From Cryptomeria japonica (taxonomy: Eukaryota > Streptophyta > Pinopsida > Cupressales > Cupressaceae): a stretch of DNA of 64,000 nucleotides. The stretch is taken from assembly GCF_030272615.1 (NCBI RefSeq), contig NC_081406.1, positions 189,499,391 through 189,563,390 on the forward strand. Reading direction: 5' to 3'. A program made the translations under genes and the position numbers. The notes beneath the pieces are model-generated. The model was not told the origin of the DNA and searched no databases. It saw nothing but the letters and a program-made list of their open reading frames with translations. This document shows, piece by piece, positions 36,808-46,930 of this stretch (position 1 is its first letter; every line of letters begins with the position of its first letter).

Positions 36808-37964
36808 TGCGACCCCTACAATTTTAACCACATTTGGGGTCCTCACCTTGGCGATGACATCTCCTTCCCTAATTGAGACTTGTTTCTACATTTCCAACCC
36901 TTCTCTCTTCCTCCTTTATATCTTGTGTTTGCTTTAGACCATGTCCGAGCACCAAAATAGGGTAGAACACGGGTGTGGTGCCCCTGTCCCCACCTCTTAG
37001 GGTGGCCCTATGTCAAGTCTGCCCAATCTCCTATGCACAATTTGTCTTCAAGGTTTGTTATTCCTCTTTGTCGGCCTTCGGTGGATGAAATTTAATCCTT
37101 GAGGCATGTATAAAAGGGAATTCAATACCCTCATTTGAGGATTAATGAACAATGAAAGGACATATAGAGAGCTTAAGGAGAACATACAAGGTTTCAAGGC
37201 CATCATCAATCATTCAAGCATTCAAGTCTTCTTCATTCATCCATTGGAGCAACATTACAACATTCATTTGCAAGTATCTGTGTGTGTTATGTTTTTGTCA
37301 TGTTACATGCCATTTCATACAACATTTTTTATTACATTCAAGAAGCAAAGCAATCATCATCAACACGTTGCAGATCTACAACGTATACATCTCCATTATT
37401 TATATTCAAGCATTTGCAATTACTTTCTTTCTAGGTTGATTCCTCAATTGGGGTTTGACTAAGGAAAACCCCTATCCACAACCCCCTTTTCTTCTCTTTC
37501 TATGTGTAGGTTGCAAGTGCACTGTTGTAATTGCAGGTTTGGGCTTCATTTGCAAAGATAGAATAACCCTTTTCGTTTCGCAGATTTTGTGGTAGACCAT
37601 GTACATTCCCACCACGGTCCTGATGACTTTTCTCCAAATTTGCAAGGAAGATGCACATTAGTTTAATTATCTCATATCCAAATTTACAACGCGATCCCAA
37701 ACTGGTAGCACCTCATTTCACTCATTTCCTCTCTCTTTTCCACATAGTCAACAAGTCAACTTTCTCATTTACAAAAGAGGGTAAATTATACTTCAACCAC
37801 TTGCAATCCACTCATAATTCACATCCTTGTTTCCCTCAGATTTGGATCTAGTGGATTCAACCCCTCTTTTGAATGTAAAGTTCCTCCCAAGTGAAAACCA
37901 TCCTAGTGGCTTCCTTTCTGTCTCTTAGGTGGGCAGTCACTAGGATCCAATTTTCCACTTTACA
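36808..37964 (+). repeat. 5' LTR of Gypsy B
   Basis: TGCGACCCCTACA to CACTTTACA, followed by a primer-site-like TGGTGAACC. TATA box at 37109-37116 (TATAAAAG). The part 37170-37480 matches 3330-3660 and, more weakly, the Gypsy D LTR (GGGTTTGACTAAGG(A/C)AAAACCC). 1157 bp. Confidence 0.75.
37109..37116 (+). promoter_or_regulatory. TATA box in Gypsy B LTR
   Basis: TATAAAAG followed by GGAATTC, upstream of the CATTCAAG-rich transcribed part of the LTR. Confidence 0.5.
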
Positions 37965-37967
37965 TTT

Positions 37968-37985
37968 TGGTGAACCTGACATCTT
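37968..37985 (+). other. Putative primer-binding site of Gypsy B
   Basis: TGGTGAACCTGACATC starts 3 bp after the LTR end. The same position in Gypsy D has TGGTGAACCCGACGTG and in Gypsy C TGGTGAACTCGGCATG. I could not assign the tRNA. Confidence 0.5.
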
Positions 37986-39109
37986 ACACATTAATTCTGA
38001 TTTCTCATTCTTAGATTTGATTAATTGCAATTTGAATTTCAAATTTTCATTTTCAACTTTGATCTATTTGCAAATTTTAGAGGTTAATTGCATAAAAACC
38101 CTAATTTTTTTATTTGAGCAAATTAAGCTTGTTAAGTACAAAATTGTAAATGCTTATTTCAGATCTGATTTCTATTTCAAATTTGTAATTCAAATCTATC
38201 TTTATTCTAAAAATTCAGTGGTTAAAGCATAAAACCCTATTTTTTTAGATCTTTTCATTTTTGACCTTTGACTTCAATTTTGATCAATCTAGACGTCTCT
38301 AAATTGGCTATTTTTGTGGATTCTGCATTAAAATCATAATCTCTTTCATCCCTGAAAATTTCAAAAAAAGTTGGTTGGACCATGTGCGTTCCCACCATGG
38401 TCCTCATCTTTTTTCTAGAGATTTTGGGAGACAGAATTGACTGTATTTTTCTGCTCAAATCTAGAAAATCAGCATACTTTATCAATTTTAACACTCTCTA
38501 AGGTCGAACACAAATTCAAATTTTATCAAATTCAAATCTTAAAATTAAATTTCATAGAAGGTCCTAATTTTAGATCTTCTTTTTCAAGAAATTCAGATTT
38601 CACTTAAGAGACTTTTAATGGAAATTAATAAATTGGATTTACTTGCTCTTTCACATGTGATCACATTAATTATTGCATATATTTATCATACGTCGGATAA
38701 GAGTTTCTTCCATTTCCTGTTGCTTCTTTTTTCTTCATAGCACTTGGTCATATTGTGTTGTTAGGATTTCCAAATTATTTTCTTTTCAATTAGATCTCAA
38801 CGCTTTCATGTATCATTTATGTTGCATTATGGTGATGTTGTTAAGAAAATGAATTTCCTATGTTAATCACCTTAAAGCTTTTGTAGATCCTAAACCTAGA
38901 GATCCTAATCTTTGTACCTCTCCTAGGGTATCTTATGCGGATAAAATGAGATCTAATGCTTTACCCAATGATCTTTCTAAAAGAGAGAAAGCATTGGAAA
39001 GTAATATGGATCCAACTTCTTCTTCTACATGTACCCTTGAGCAAGTGGGCAATATGAAAGAATCAACATCTTACATCTTTAGATCCTCCGTATTATCTTA
39101 TGACCTATA
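37986..39109 (+). other. Gypsy B 5' leader and start of internal region
   Basis: AT-rich leader with the hairpin at 38377-38403. From about 38870 the text becomes protein-like in broken frames (SKREKALESNMDPTSSST in the 38946-39158 frame), perhaps the start of a gag-type gene. L2 interrupts it at 39110. Confidence 0.45.
38377..38403 (+). other. Hairpin module in Gypsy B leader
   Basis: GGACCATG, 11-base loop, CATGGTCC: a perfect 8 bp stem. The flanks CCCTGAAAATTT...AAAAAGTTG before it and TTTTTTCTAGAGATTTTGGG after it match the flanks of the hairpins in the Gypsy D LTRs (45297-45326, 52304-52333). A weaker copy lies at 37595-37620 in the Gypsy B LTR (GACCATG...CCACGGTC). Confidence 0.55.
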
Positions 39110-40181
39110 TGTTGTCTTGATGATGATTGTAACGAATGACTTCATGTGTTTTCATTGATGGCACATGTATACACACACATATGTTCACATTGTCTTAGTC
39201 ATCTTAGTTAAGACAAATCGATATTTTATGTATAGTGAAGTTCAAATGGTTTTGAGGGTGTCTAACCAATACATGTAGACAACTGATATATACAGGAATG
39301 ATTTGACACCAGCGTGGAGATCCAGCAGAGATCATCAAAGAAGTAATTGGAGGGCAATCGGTCTATGAGTTGGAAGAGGTTAACTCTTAACTGATATCGA
39401 TGTTCCAACCGGTTTCACTGATTATGTGATGACTTATCAACGATCATGATGATTTATCCCTAACCGACAGATTTGGCGGCAATATGTGATGAGTTATGTT
39501 AGATTGTCCAGATACACTGCACCTAGGAAATTGTGATATGATTCCTGAGCCGATATGAAATATAATATCTATATAATGACATTATGATGAACTTTTTTAT
39601 GATGCGAGATAGAAGTGATAAGTTGTTGAAGGTGTTGCAGAGTATGTCGGTGATGCAGTTTTGAGTGAGAAGAAGAGGATATATTCAAGAAAGTTGTGCT
39701 ACTTCTAGATCACACCACCTATTATTTTTTAATCACTACAACAGTCAAATCCTCTAACCGGGTAAGCTCTAACAAGATTCATTGTACAAATCCTCTAAAA
39801 AGGTGATTCATTAATTTGGGTTTAAAATCCTCTACCAAGGTTACTCCTAATAGGGTACTACTAGGGCTTTTGGGATCTTTAACAGGATTCTCTCTTAGCA
39901 GAGCATTTTGTAGACCCTGACCGGTCAGTTACCTATTATTGCAGATAGTTAACTTGTGAGTCCCAGCTCACCGTGTTTTTTCCTAGTTGGGTTTTCCACG
40001 TATAAACACTTGTGTTATGGTGAATGTTTTACTTGTTGTGGATGCTTTAATATCATTTTGGATTGCATGAATAGTGTTCAGTAAACTGATTAACTATATT
40101 TATCAGTTTATGTTTAAAGTGGTATTTTTTTTGCTGTCACTGATTCACCTCCCCACCTCTCAGTGCTTTATAAGTATATCA
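39110..40181 (+). repeat. 5' LTR of L2
   Basis: TGTTGTCTTGATG to AAGTATATCA. Contains the AAATCCTCTAACCGGGTAAGC, CCTAATAGGG and GTGTTTTTTCCTAG phrases shared with Copia A's LTR, and GATTCACCTCCCC near the end. 1072 bp. Confidence 0.85.
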
Positions 40182-40196
40182 ATTGGTATCAAAGCC
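40182..40196 (+). other. Primer-binding site of L2 (initiator Met tRNA)
   Basis: ATTGGTATCAAAGCC directly after the LTR, one change from the standard ATTGGTATCAGAGC. Confidence 0.8.
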
Positions 40197-40243
40197 AAAC
40201 TTCCTTAAGGCTTAATCACTTGGAAGGAAACCCTAAATACGCC

Positions 40244-41534
40244 ATGGAGGATATGATTTAGAAATGGATAGAGTGCTTGAAGCAACCAAGGAAGAGCTGG
40301 AAACCCTAAGGGTCATATTTAAAGCTTCACAAGTCAAAAGGAGAGAGCCGATTGAACAACTATTGGAGATATCTGATGATAGTTCTTCAAATGAGGCTAG
40401 CATTGATGCATTAGCTGAAGAAGTTGAAAAACTGAATGGTGAAAAGCTAAATCTGAGAAGAGAGTTAGAAGCCCTAACCATCCACATGAGCCAAGAGCTT
40501 GAAGCAAGAAGGGTAGTTGAACAACTAATCAAAGAAAGAGATCATGAGATTGCTAAGATTAAACAAGATAATGCAACTTTGCATGAGCATTGGCATGAAG
40601 AGGAGGAAGAGAAGGAGGATTTTTAGCTATATCTTGAAATGGCAACATCTCTAAGAGAGTCTCTAACAAAACACAATGAAGATCTTACTAGAGAGCTCAC
40701 TGAGGCTAATGAAAAGCTGGAAAAGTTCAATAAGGGTTCTTCTATGCTGGATGAGTAGATCTAATCTCAGAGGATGAAAGGTAACACATCTAGACTAGGT
40801 TTCAATACATCTAAGAAAGGAGAATCTTTTGGTACAAAGAGAAATATTCACAAAGGTAAAACGGATCCTAAAGGTAACAAGCCTACCGGTAAGAAAACTT
40901 TTAAACCTGTTTGCTTTGTCTATCATAAACCTGGACATACTGCAAATATGTGTAGAAGAAAACCTAATGAGAATACATGCTATAATGCAAATCCTAGGTA
41001 TTTATCTAGGAGATTTGAAGGTCACTGTTTTACATGCAACATGTATGGACATAGATCAGCTGAATGCAAATATGGAGAAAACAATCTGGCACCTCACTTG
41101 AATCCAAGACCTAATGGTGACTGGAGGAGAAAATATGACAATCGAGGAAACATGAACTGGCAGAAACCCTATGTCAACTGGTTTAGTCCGTTTGAAATGG
41201 AAAAGGTAACTAATGTTATTTTCACCACTTGTAACAATTATGGTCATGTGGCTATGAACTGCAGAAAGAGAATTGGAAGAGGTAACACAGGACCTTGGGA
41301 TCATCTAGAATGGCTTGCTATCATTGTCACAAACTAGGACACATGGCAAAGGTTTGTTGAACTAGGAAGAACAAACCGGTCAACCACTCTAATGATCAGA
41401 AAGGTAAGCAGAAGGTCAATATTAAGGAAACGAAAGAGGAGATGAACTTAATCTAGAAAAAGAAGAGTGAGGACAAGCCTGTAGAAGAATCTAACCCTTC
41501 ACCCAGTGTGGAGAATGTTGCACTAGAGAACTAA
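40244..41534 (+). pseudogene. L2 gag-like protein: coiled coil plus four zinc knuckles
   Basis: An ATG at 40244 follows the primer site, but the main frame is entered about 20 bp later (40264). Heptad-rich, acidic sequence (LAEEVEKLNGEKLNLRRELE; LTRELTEANEKLEKF) is interrupted by TAG and TAA codons. Then a basic linker and four knuckles: CFVYHKPGHTANMC (second Cys changed to Tyr), CFTCNMYGHRSAEC (perfect), FTTCNNYGHVAMNC (first Cys changed to Phe) and, after a frameshift near 41300, CYHCHKLGHMAKVC (perfect). A basic then acidic tail ends at 41534. Same architecture as L1 gag-like protein. Predicted nucleocapsid role. Confidence 0.75.
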
Positions 41535-42031
41535 GCCTTTCAATAGGTCTAAGGGGACCATAGCAGTAAATCTACTTCCGGACCCCTTGAAGAATGTGTG
41601 GTAAGAGAGTTCGCATTTTTGAGTTGTTTTGTGAGAATTCTTGATATCATAATCTATTGGTTTTTCAAAAGATTGTCAACCGGTTATATACCCGTCAGTA
41701 TTGGGAAACTTTCTTAAGAGGCATATTAGGGTTTGTTACCCTATCAGTCGACCAATTAATGTAGTGGGTAAAGTTTGTAAAAGTGGGTTTTGCTATGTTT
41801 TTTTTACCCTAATTGCATTCAAAAAAGAGTTCTTGAGCACCTACAAAGAGAAAAAAATAATTGCTAGCTGATTGTAGACAAATTTGTGTTGTGGATTGAA
41901 AGATTGAATTGGATTCAAAGATTAGTGAAGGTGAAATGGGTGTACATTTGAGAGATCAACCGAAAACCTTGCCAGTGCAAAGGAATTAAGGTATTCTTTT
42001 GTTAATCTCTCTCAAATTGAGTTTATCCAGA
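41535..42031 (+). other. Spacer between L2 gag-like gene and ORF2
   Basis: Non-coding, about 500 bp, with ACCGG(T) steps as in the matching L1 spacer. Confidence 0.5.
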
Positions 42032-44165
42032 ATGGCATCATCGTCTAAGCAAGTAGAGAGTTTTATGATCATTGTTGAACCTATGGAGTCTATGGAAACA
42101 GACAAATAAGTGTCATATAATGCTTTGTCTCGAGTTCTTGATAGTGTTATGATAAAAAGTGATATATCCAGTTACATTGATTGTAAAATTGAAGATTTAG
42201 GATCTTTATCAATTTATTCTCAACTGAAATCCTTGTGTGATAAAAGTGGCAAAATCAAAGTCGAGTACATTAGGGTTTATGAAAGGGTTTTCACAATGTG
42301 GCGTATTTTCTTAATTTTTTTTAAGAAGAGAGTATTAGGATAATTATTAGTCATGTGCATGGTGAAAATATGTATCTTGAAATCTCACATACAATCACAA
42401 AGGAACCTATCCATCCAGTGACTGGTTTTTGGAAAACCGATGAAGTTCCAAAGCCGAAGAAAATTTTAAAGAAATTGTGGTAACACTAACTCAAGCTACC
42501 TCTGATGGTCATGTGTTTTCAGTTAACAACGTTAAGGACCTAAAAATTAGACTTGAAACTATGGTCATTGGGTACATGATATTTTATTCCAGTAGAATGA
42601 ACAGTGTGTCATTTGTTGTTGTGCATGCAGCTTACAAAATGATTGTTGAGAATACAGATTATGACTTATGTGAGGCTATAAGGAGTCAATTGATGTTGAA
42701 CCCGCAATCAATTAAGAAAGAAAATAGTCAAAAGTTTAAATTTAGTCAACTATTGATAGGTTTATTCTTTTATTTTCAGAATTTCCTATCGAGAATTGGT
42801 GACATTCAATGGTTAAAGGACATACCGGTAACTGCTCAAATCAAGAACAATAGTATGAGGTCTAGACTACCTAAAGATGTGGTGAAACACTTTGCAAAAG
42901 ACATATGTTTCATAGTGACTACAGATTTTTGTCTTATGGAGGCAATAAAGCCTAGGGAGGATGAAATGAGTTATGAAGTCAATTATGACTTATTAATTGG
43001 ATATGCCAACAACCTTTTGGCATCTCCCAAGGATAAGAAGAAGAAAATACTTGTAACATATGAGGAAATAAATGCACCTACTAAATCCAGTTTTGCCAAG
43101 GAGAAGAAGAAGAAGAAAATTGAGCAAGCACCTTCAGTGACCACCGATACAAAGGTGACAAGAAGTGTTCAAGTCAAAAAGGAACCGACACCCAAAGTAT
43201 ATGCTAAGAAGCAGACTGCAATGAAGAAGAGAGGAAAACAACTTATTCTTCAAGTAGAATATGAGGATATCGACACTAAAGAAGTAAAGAAGATGAAAGA
43301 AACTGGTAAGAAAGCCAAACCAGTAGGAGACACTTCACAACAGGGTATTCCTATTAATTCTTTATCTTACAAACCTATAACTGAATTTGAGAGAACTGTA
43401 AAAACATTTGGGAGGAATAGGTTTGATAATGTGAAAGAATGTTTTGTTTCATTTGATGGTGATCAAAAGCAACAAATTGTTCGAGGTAATCAACCACTTA
43501 TGTCAATACAATCGGTTGCCTTAGGATATTAAAAAGGATATTTCTGATTCTTTGTATTCTATTCTTGCAAATAAGTGGAAAGTGGTTGTTGAACAAGATC
43601 AAGAAATGATTGATAGTATTTTCATTCAATATTTTTTTGAATTGTCTAGAGATGAATTATTAGCAATGCTTGATAAATTCAAAGGACAATTTCATTCTAA
43701 AGCAAGAAGATTGAAGTTATTGAATGGAAAGGTGAAATTTGTTGAAGTGCAAACTCATCAGAGAGCTAGAAATATTCAAAGGATGTATGAGCAGACGAAG
43801 TCTCATAAAACTAATCAAACAAAGACAGGATCTCAACTGGAGTTAGATGAAGAAGAAATTATTGCACTAGATATTTTCCATCCTATTAAGCATAAGAATG
43901 ACACTACTTCTCTACTAGTTATCTTTGTAGATGATATCCAGGACACAATTGATATATCAGGTAATATCACTGAACTAGTTATGCAACCTTTACAACAACT
44001 GATCATTACTATTACACAGGAAGCATCTGAAGCATTGGTAACTCAACCTAGTGTGGCTATTCAACCTCCACCAAAAAAAGAACACCAAGTAGAAAATCAA
44101 TTGCCATCGGTTACAATGGTTGTATAGGAGAGACAAACAAAGGCAGAAAAAGAGAAAGAGGAACC
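42032..44165 (+). pseudogene. L2 ORF2, first part (split by Gypsy C)
   Basis: ATGGCATCATCGTC starts the frame at the same relative place and with the same MASSS start as L1 ORF2. Frame changes occur near 42340, 42475 and 43530. Matches to L1 in order: IDCKIEDLGS, ISHVHGENMYLEISHTITKE, VTLTQATSDGHVFSVNNVKD, RMNSVSFVVVHAAYKMI, KFKFSQLLIGL, RIGDIQWLKDIPVTAQI, KDICFIVTTDFCLMEAIKPR, YANNLLASPKDK, then a Lys-rich block. The intact stretch 42477-43532 is 351 codons. The gene is broken at 44165 by Gypsy C inside a Glu/Lys-rich region and resumes at 62501. Function unknown. Confidence 0.75.
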
Positions 44166-44929
44166 TGTAGTCACATAAATCTGTCCACTTAATTAAATGA
44201 ATATTTAGTATTTATTTGATTATTTAACCATCAATCAATAATTAATTAAATTAATACTTAATTAATTCATCTTAACCCTCTTCTCCTATTAATTAAATAA
44301 ATTGTTCAATTTATTTGATTTAATTCACTTAACCAAATTCAAACCATTAATTAAATAAATAAATCATATTTGTTTAATTAAATGTTCTCTCACATTTAAA
44401 TAAATTAATATTTATTTAAATCCCCCAAAATCTCATCTCTCACATTTAAATAAATTAACATTTATTTAAATCACCTTTATCCACCACCCACTTGCATTTT
44501 CCTACAAATGCAAGTTGCACAACTATTTTAAATAAATTATTTATTTAAAATCCTATTTATCCTCACCCACTTGAAACCTTTAATGGTTTCTCTTAAAGTC
44601 TTCAAACTTAATGGCTTCCTTCTAGAGTCTTCTCAAGCCTTTAATGGTTTCCCTTAAAGTCTTCAAACTCAATGGCTTCCTTCTATAGTCTTCTTAAGCC
44701 TTTAATGGTTTCCCTTAAAGTCTTCAAACTTAATGGCTTCCCTTAAAGTCTTCTTAAGACTTTAATGGTTTCCCTTAAAGTCTTCAAACTTAATGGCTTC
44801 CTTCTAGAGTCTTCTTAAGCCTTTAAAGGTTTCCGTTAAAGTCTTCAAGCATTTAATGCTTCATCTTCCTTTTTCTCATTTAAATAAATTAATATTTATT
44901 TAAATATTTATCCAAATGCAAATTACACC
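44166..44929 (+). repeat. 5' LTR of Gypsy C, first part
   Basis: TGTAGTCACATAAATC start; AT-rich TTAAATAAATTAAT blocks, then a tandem repeat (44579-44860). Gypsy D splits it at the acacc at 44925-44929. Confidence 0.8.
44579..44860 (+). repeat. Tandem repeat in Gypsy C LTR, about 4.5 copies of 60 bp
   Basis: Units of TTTAATGGTTTCCCTTAAAG, TCTTCAAACTTAATGGCTTCC, TTCTAGAGTCTTCTTAAGCC. The same array with the same number of units appears inverted at 60878-61150. Confidence 0.85.
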
Positions 44930-45296
44930 TGTAGCGTCGTAAATTGTACGCACTTGCTAGGGTGGTACAATTTCACACCTAGTTTAGCACCCGCCTTGGC
45001 GCAGTTTGCATTTTGCATTGCATTTCCCCTTTAGCACTTAATTGATTAAATTAATTAGGTCTAGGGTTCTATTTTATCATCTCCCATATCATAAAGTTGG
45101 GCCCTTTTCATTAAAGTGCGCCCCTTTCATTTTATTCTTCTAATACATCATTTAATCAAAAACCCTAATTAGGTCCTATTTTGAACTTGGGGGCTTGATT
45201 TCAGGGGTCAAAACATCTCGAAATCAGCTGTAACTTCAGGATTCTCTCTAAAATCATCATATCTGATGACCCTGAAAATTTGGTGAAAAGTTGTCG

Positions 45297-45326
45297 GGAC
45301 CATGGCGCTCGGAGTGCACATGGTCC
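45297..45326 (+). other. Hairpin module in Gypsy D 5' LTR
   Basis: GGACCATG, 14-base loop (GCGCTCGGAGTGCA), CATGGTCC. Flanked by CCCTGAAAATTT and AAAATTTTAGG as in Gypsy B. Upstream of the TATA box, so it would be in RNA only from the 3' LTR end or from read-through. Confidence 0.55.
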
Positions 45327-45450
45327 TGGACATTTTTCCCAAAATTTTAGGAGCGCGATCCAATCATAAAATAAAGCTTAACCCCAAGAAATTGGCAGGA
45401 GATTCAATCTCTAGGTCGGCCAAAAGTTGAAATTAAGACCTAGGGTTTCA

Positions 45451-45458
45451 TATATAAG
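45451..45458 (+). promoter_or_regulatory. TATA box in Gypsy D 5' LTR
   Basis: TATATAAG followed by AGCTCTC. The same box at 52458-52465 in the 3' LTR. Confidence 0.6.
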
Positions 45459-46599
45459 AGCTCTCTTTCTTCATTTGAGAGGAAGAGGGGGAATTTTGGT
45501 TTCAAGGACCTTCTATGCAGTGAAAGAGCAGATCTTTGAAGACTTCAACAACATTCAACATCCATCCATCAAGCATTCATCAATTTCATTCATCTATTTA
45601 GGGCTTGGAAGACATTGAAGAACAATAGGAGATTACCGACTGAAGATTGGCTTGTACCCCTCCCTTGGGGTTGGGTATGATTTCATGTTGTTTTCATGTA
45701 TTTGCATAAGCCTCATTATATCACTTGTATTCATGCTTTAGATCTCTTTACATCTTGATTTGGAGCATTTACATTATCATTTGCAAGCAATTAGGGTTTA
45801 CTTTCTAGGTTGCTCTAGTTTGCTTACTTGCATTTTAGGATCTTGCACACACACAAGGTCTGCACACACATTACTTTTACAATACAACTTGGCTATTCAT
45901 GGAGGTGGAAATCACCAAAGCGGGGGTTTGACTAAGGCAAAACCCTATATAGCCGCCCACCATACCTTTTCAGATATAAGTGCAGGTTTCGGGATTCAGA
46001 CGATGCCGCAAGTTGCAGATCCGAAAGAAGCAAACTGAGACAGAACTTCACACCAAATTGCAGAGAAAAAGACCAGGACAGGGGCGTGGGGCGCCCTGGT
46101 CCTGCCAGGACAGGGGCACTAGGCGCCCTGGTCCCTAGGACAGGGGCGCTGGGCGCCCTGGTCCTTCTGTCAGACAGCAATTTTCAGCATTTTTGACAGC
46201 TTTTCAGGTTGCAAAAACAACAGTTTCAGGAGCAGAATCAGAACAGTGGCGCCCACGCCCCCGTCCTGAACATTTTCACTCAGATTTTAACACCGGGTAT
46301 GCATTTACATTCTTGTCTTGTCCTTGTGTTTACAGCTTTCTATTATTTAAGTTCAATTCTGCAATCTTGTTATTAGTTTATACTTGCACTTTGGGGTTAG
46401 GGATTGAACTTGCATCATTTTATTTTTCAATTACAACAAAGGAATAGAAATCCTAATAGGTAGCCCGTGGCTCTCTCTTCCACAAAAAAGAAGTAGCCAA
46501 TTGTGTGATACCTCTAGACTCTTTCGTATTCCACAAATGTGTGATTGAAAGTGAGATTAGGGCATGTTTGCTTAGTGTCACTTTTTCTCCTACACATTT

Positions 46600-46617
46600 T
46601 GGTGAACCCGACGTGAA
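46600..46617 (+). other. Putative primer-binding site of Gypsy D
   Basis: TGGTGAACCCGACGTGAA, 3 bp after the LTR. The tRNA is not assigned. Confidence 0.5.
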
Positions 46618-46930
46618 TTCCAATCTTCTCTAATTCTGATTTATGTTTTCAAATTTGAGTGTTTATGCTATTTCAAATTCAAATTTGCATTTACAAGTTC
46701 TAATTTCTTGCAAGATTCAAAAATTTAGAGGAAATTTTTGCTAAAACCCTAATTTTTCAATTCAAAGTTGAACTTGTGGATAGCTTAATTGGGATCAATA
46801 ATTTCAAATCTGGTTTAGGAACTCATTTGAATCATAAATTTCATTTTCTAAATCTACATTCTAAGTGCTCGCATTGAACATTTCCTTCTATTTTGCATGT
46901 GTTATCATTTGAAAGAGGAAAATTGTTGTC

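Larger units (their letters stand above)
44930..46596 (+). repeat. 5' LTR of Gypsy D
   Basis: 1667 bp. TATA box at 45451-45458. Hairpin module at 45297-45326. Three copies of a roughly 30 bp GGACAGGGGCGC...GCGCCCTGGTCC unit at 46075-46165; the 3' LTR has two, which accounts for the 30 bp length difference. Confidence 0.92.

Noticed and set aside
45427-45618. 63-codon ORF present in both Gypsy D LTRs (also 52434-52625)
   Set aside because: Its conservation only reflects LTR identity; it crosses the TATA box and leader and has no domain.
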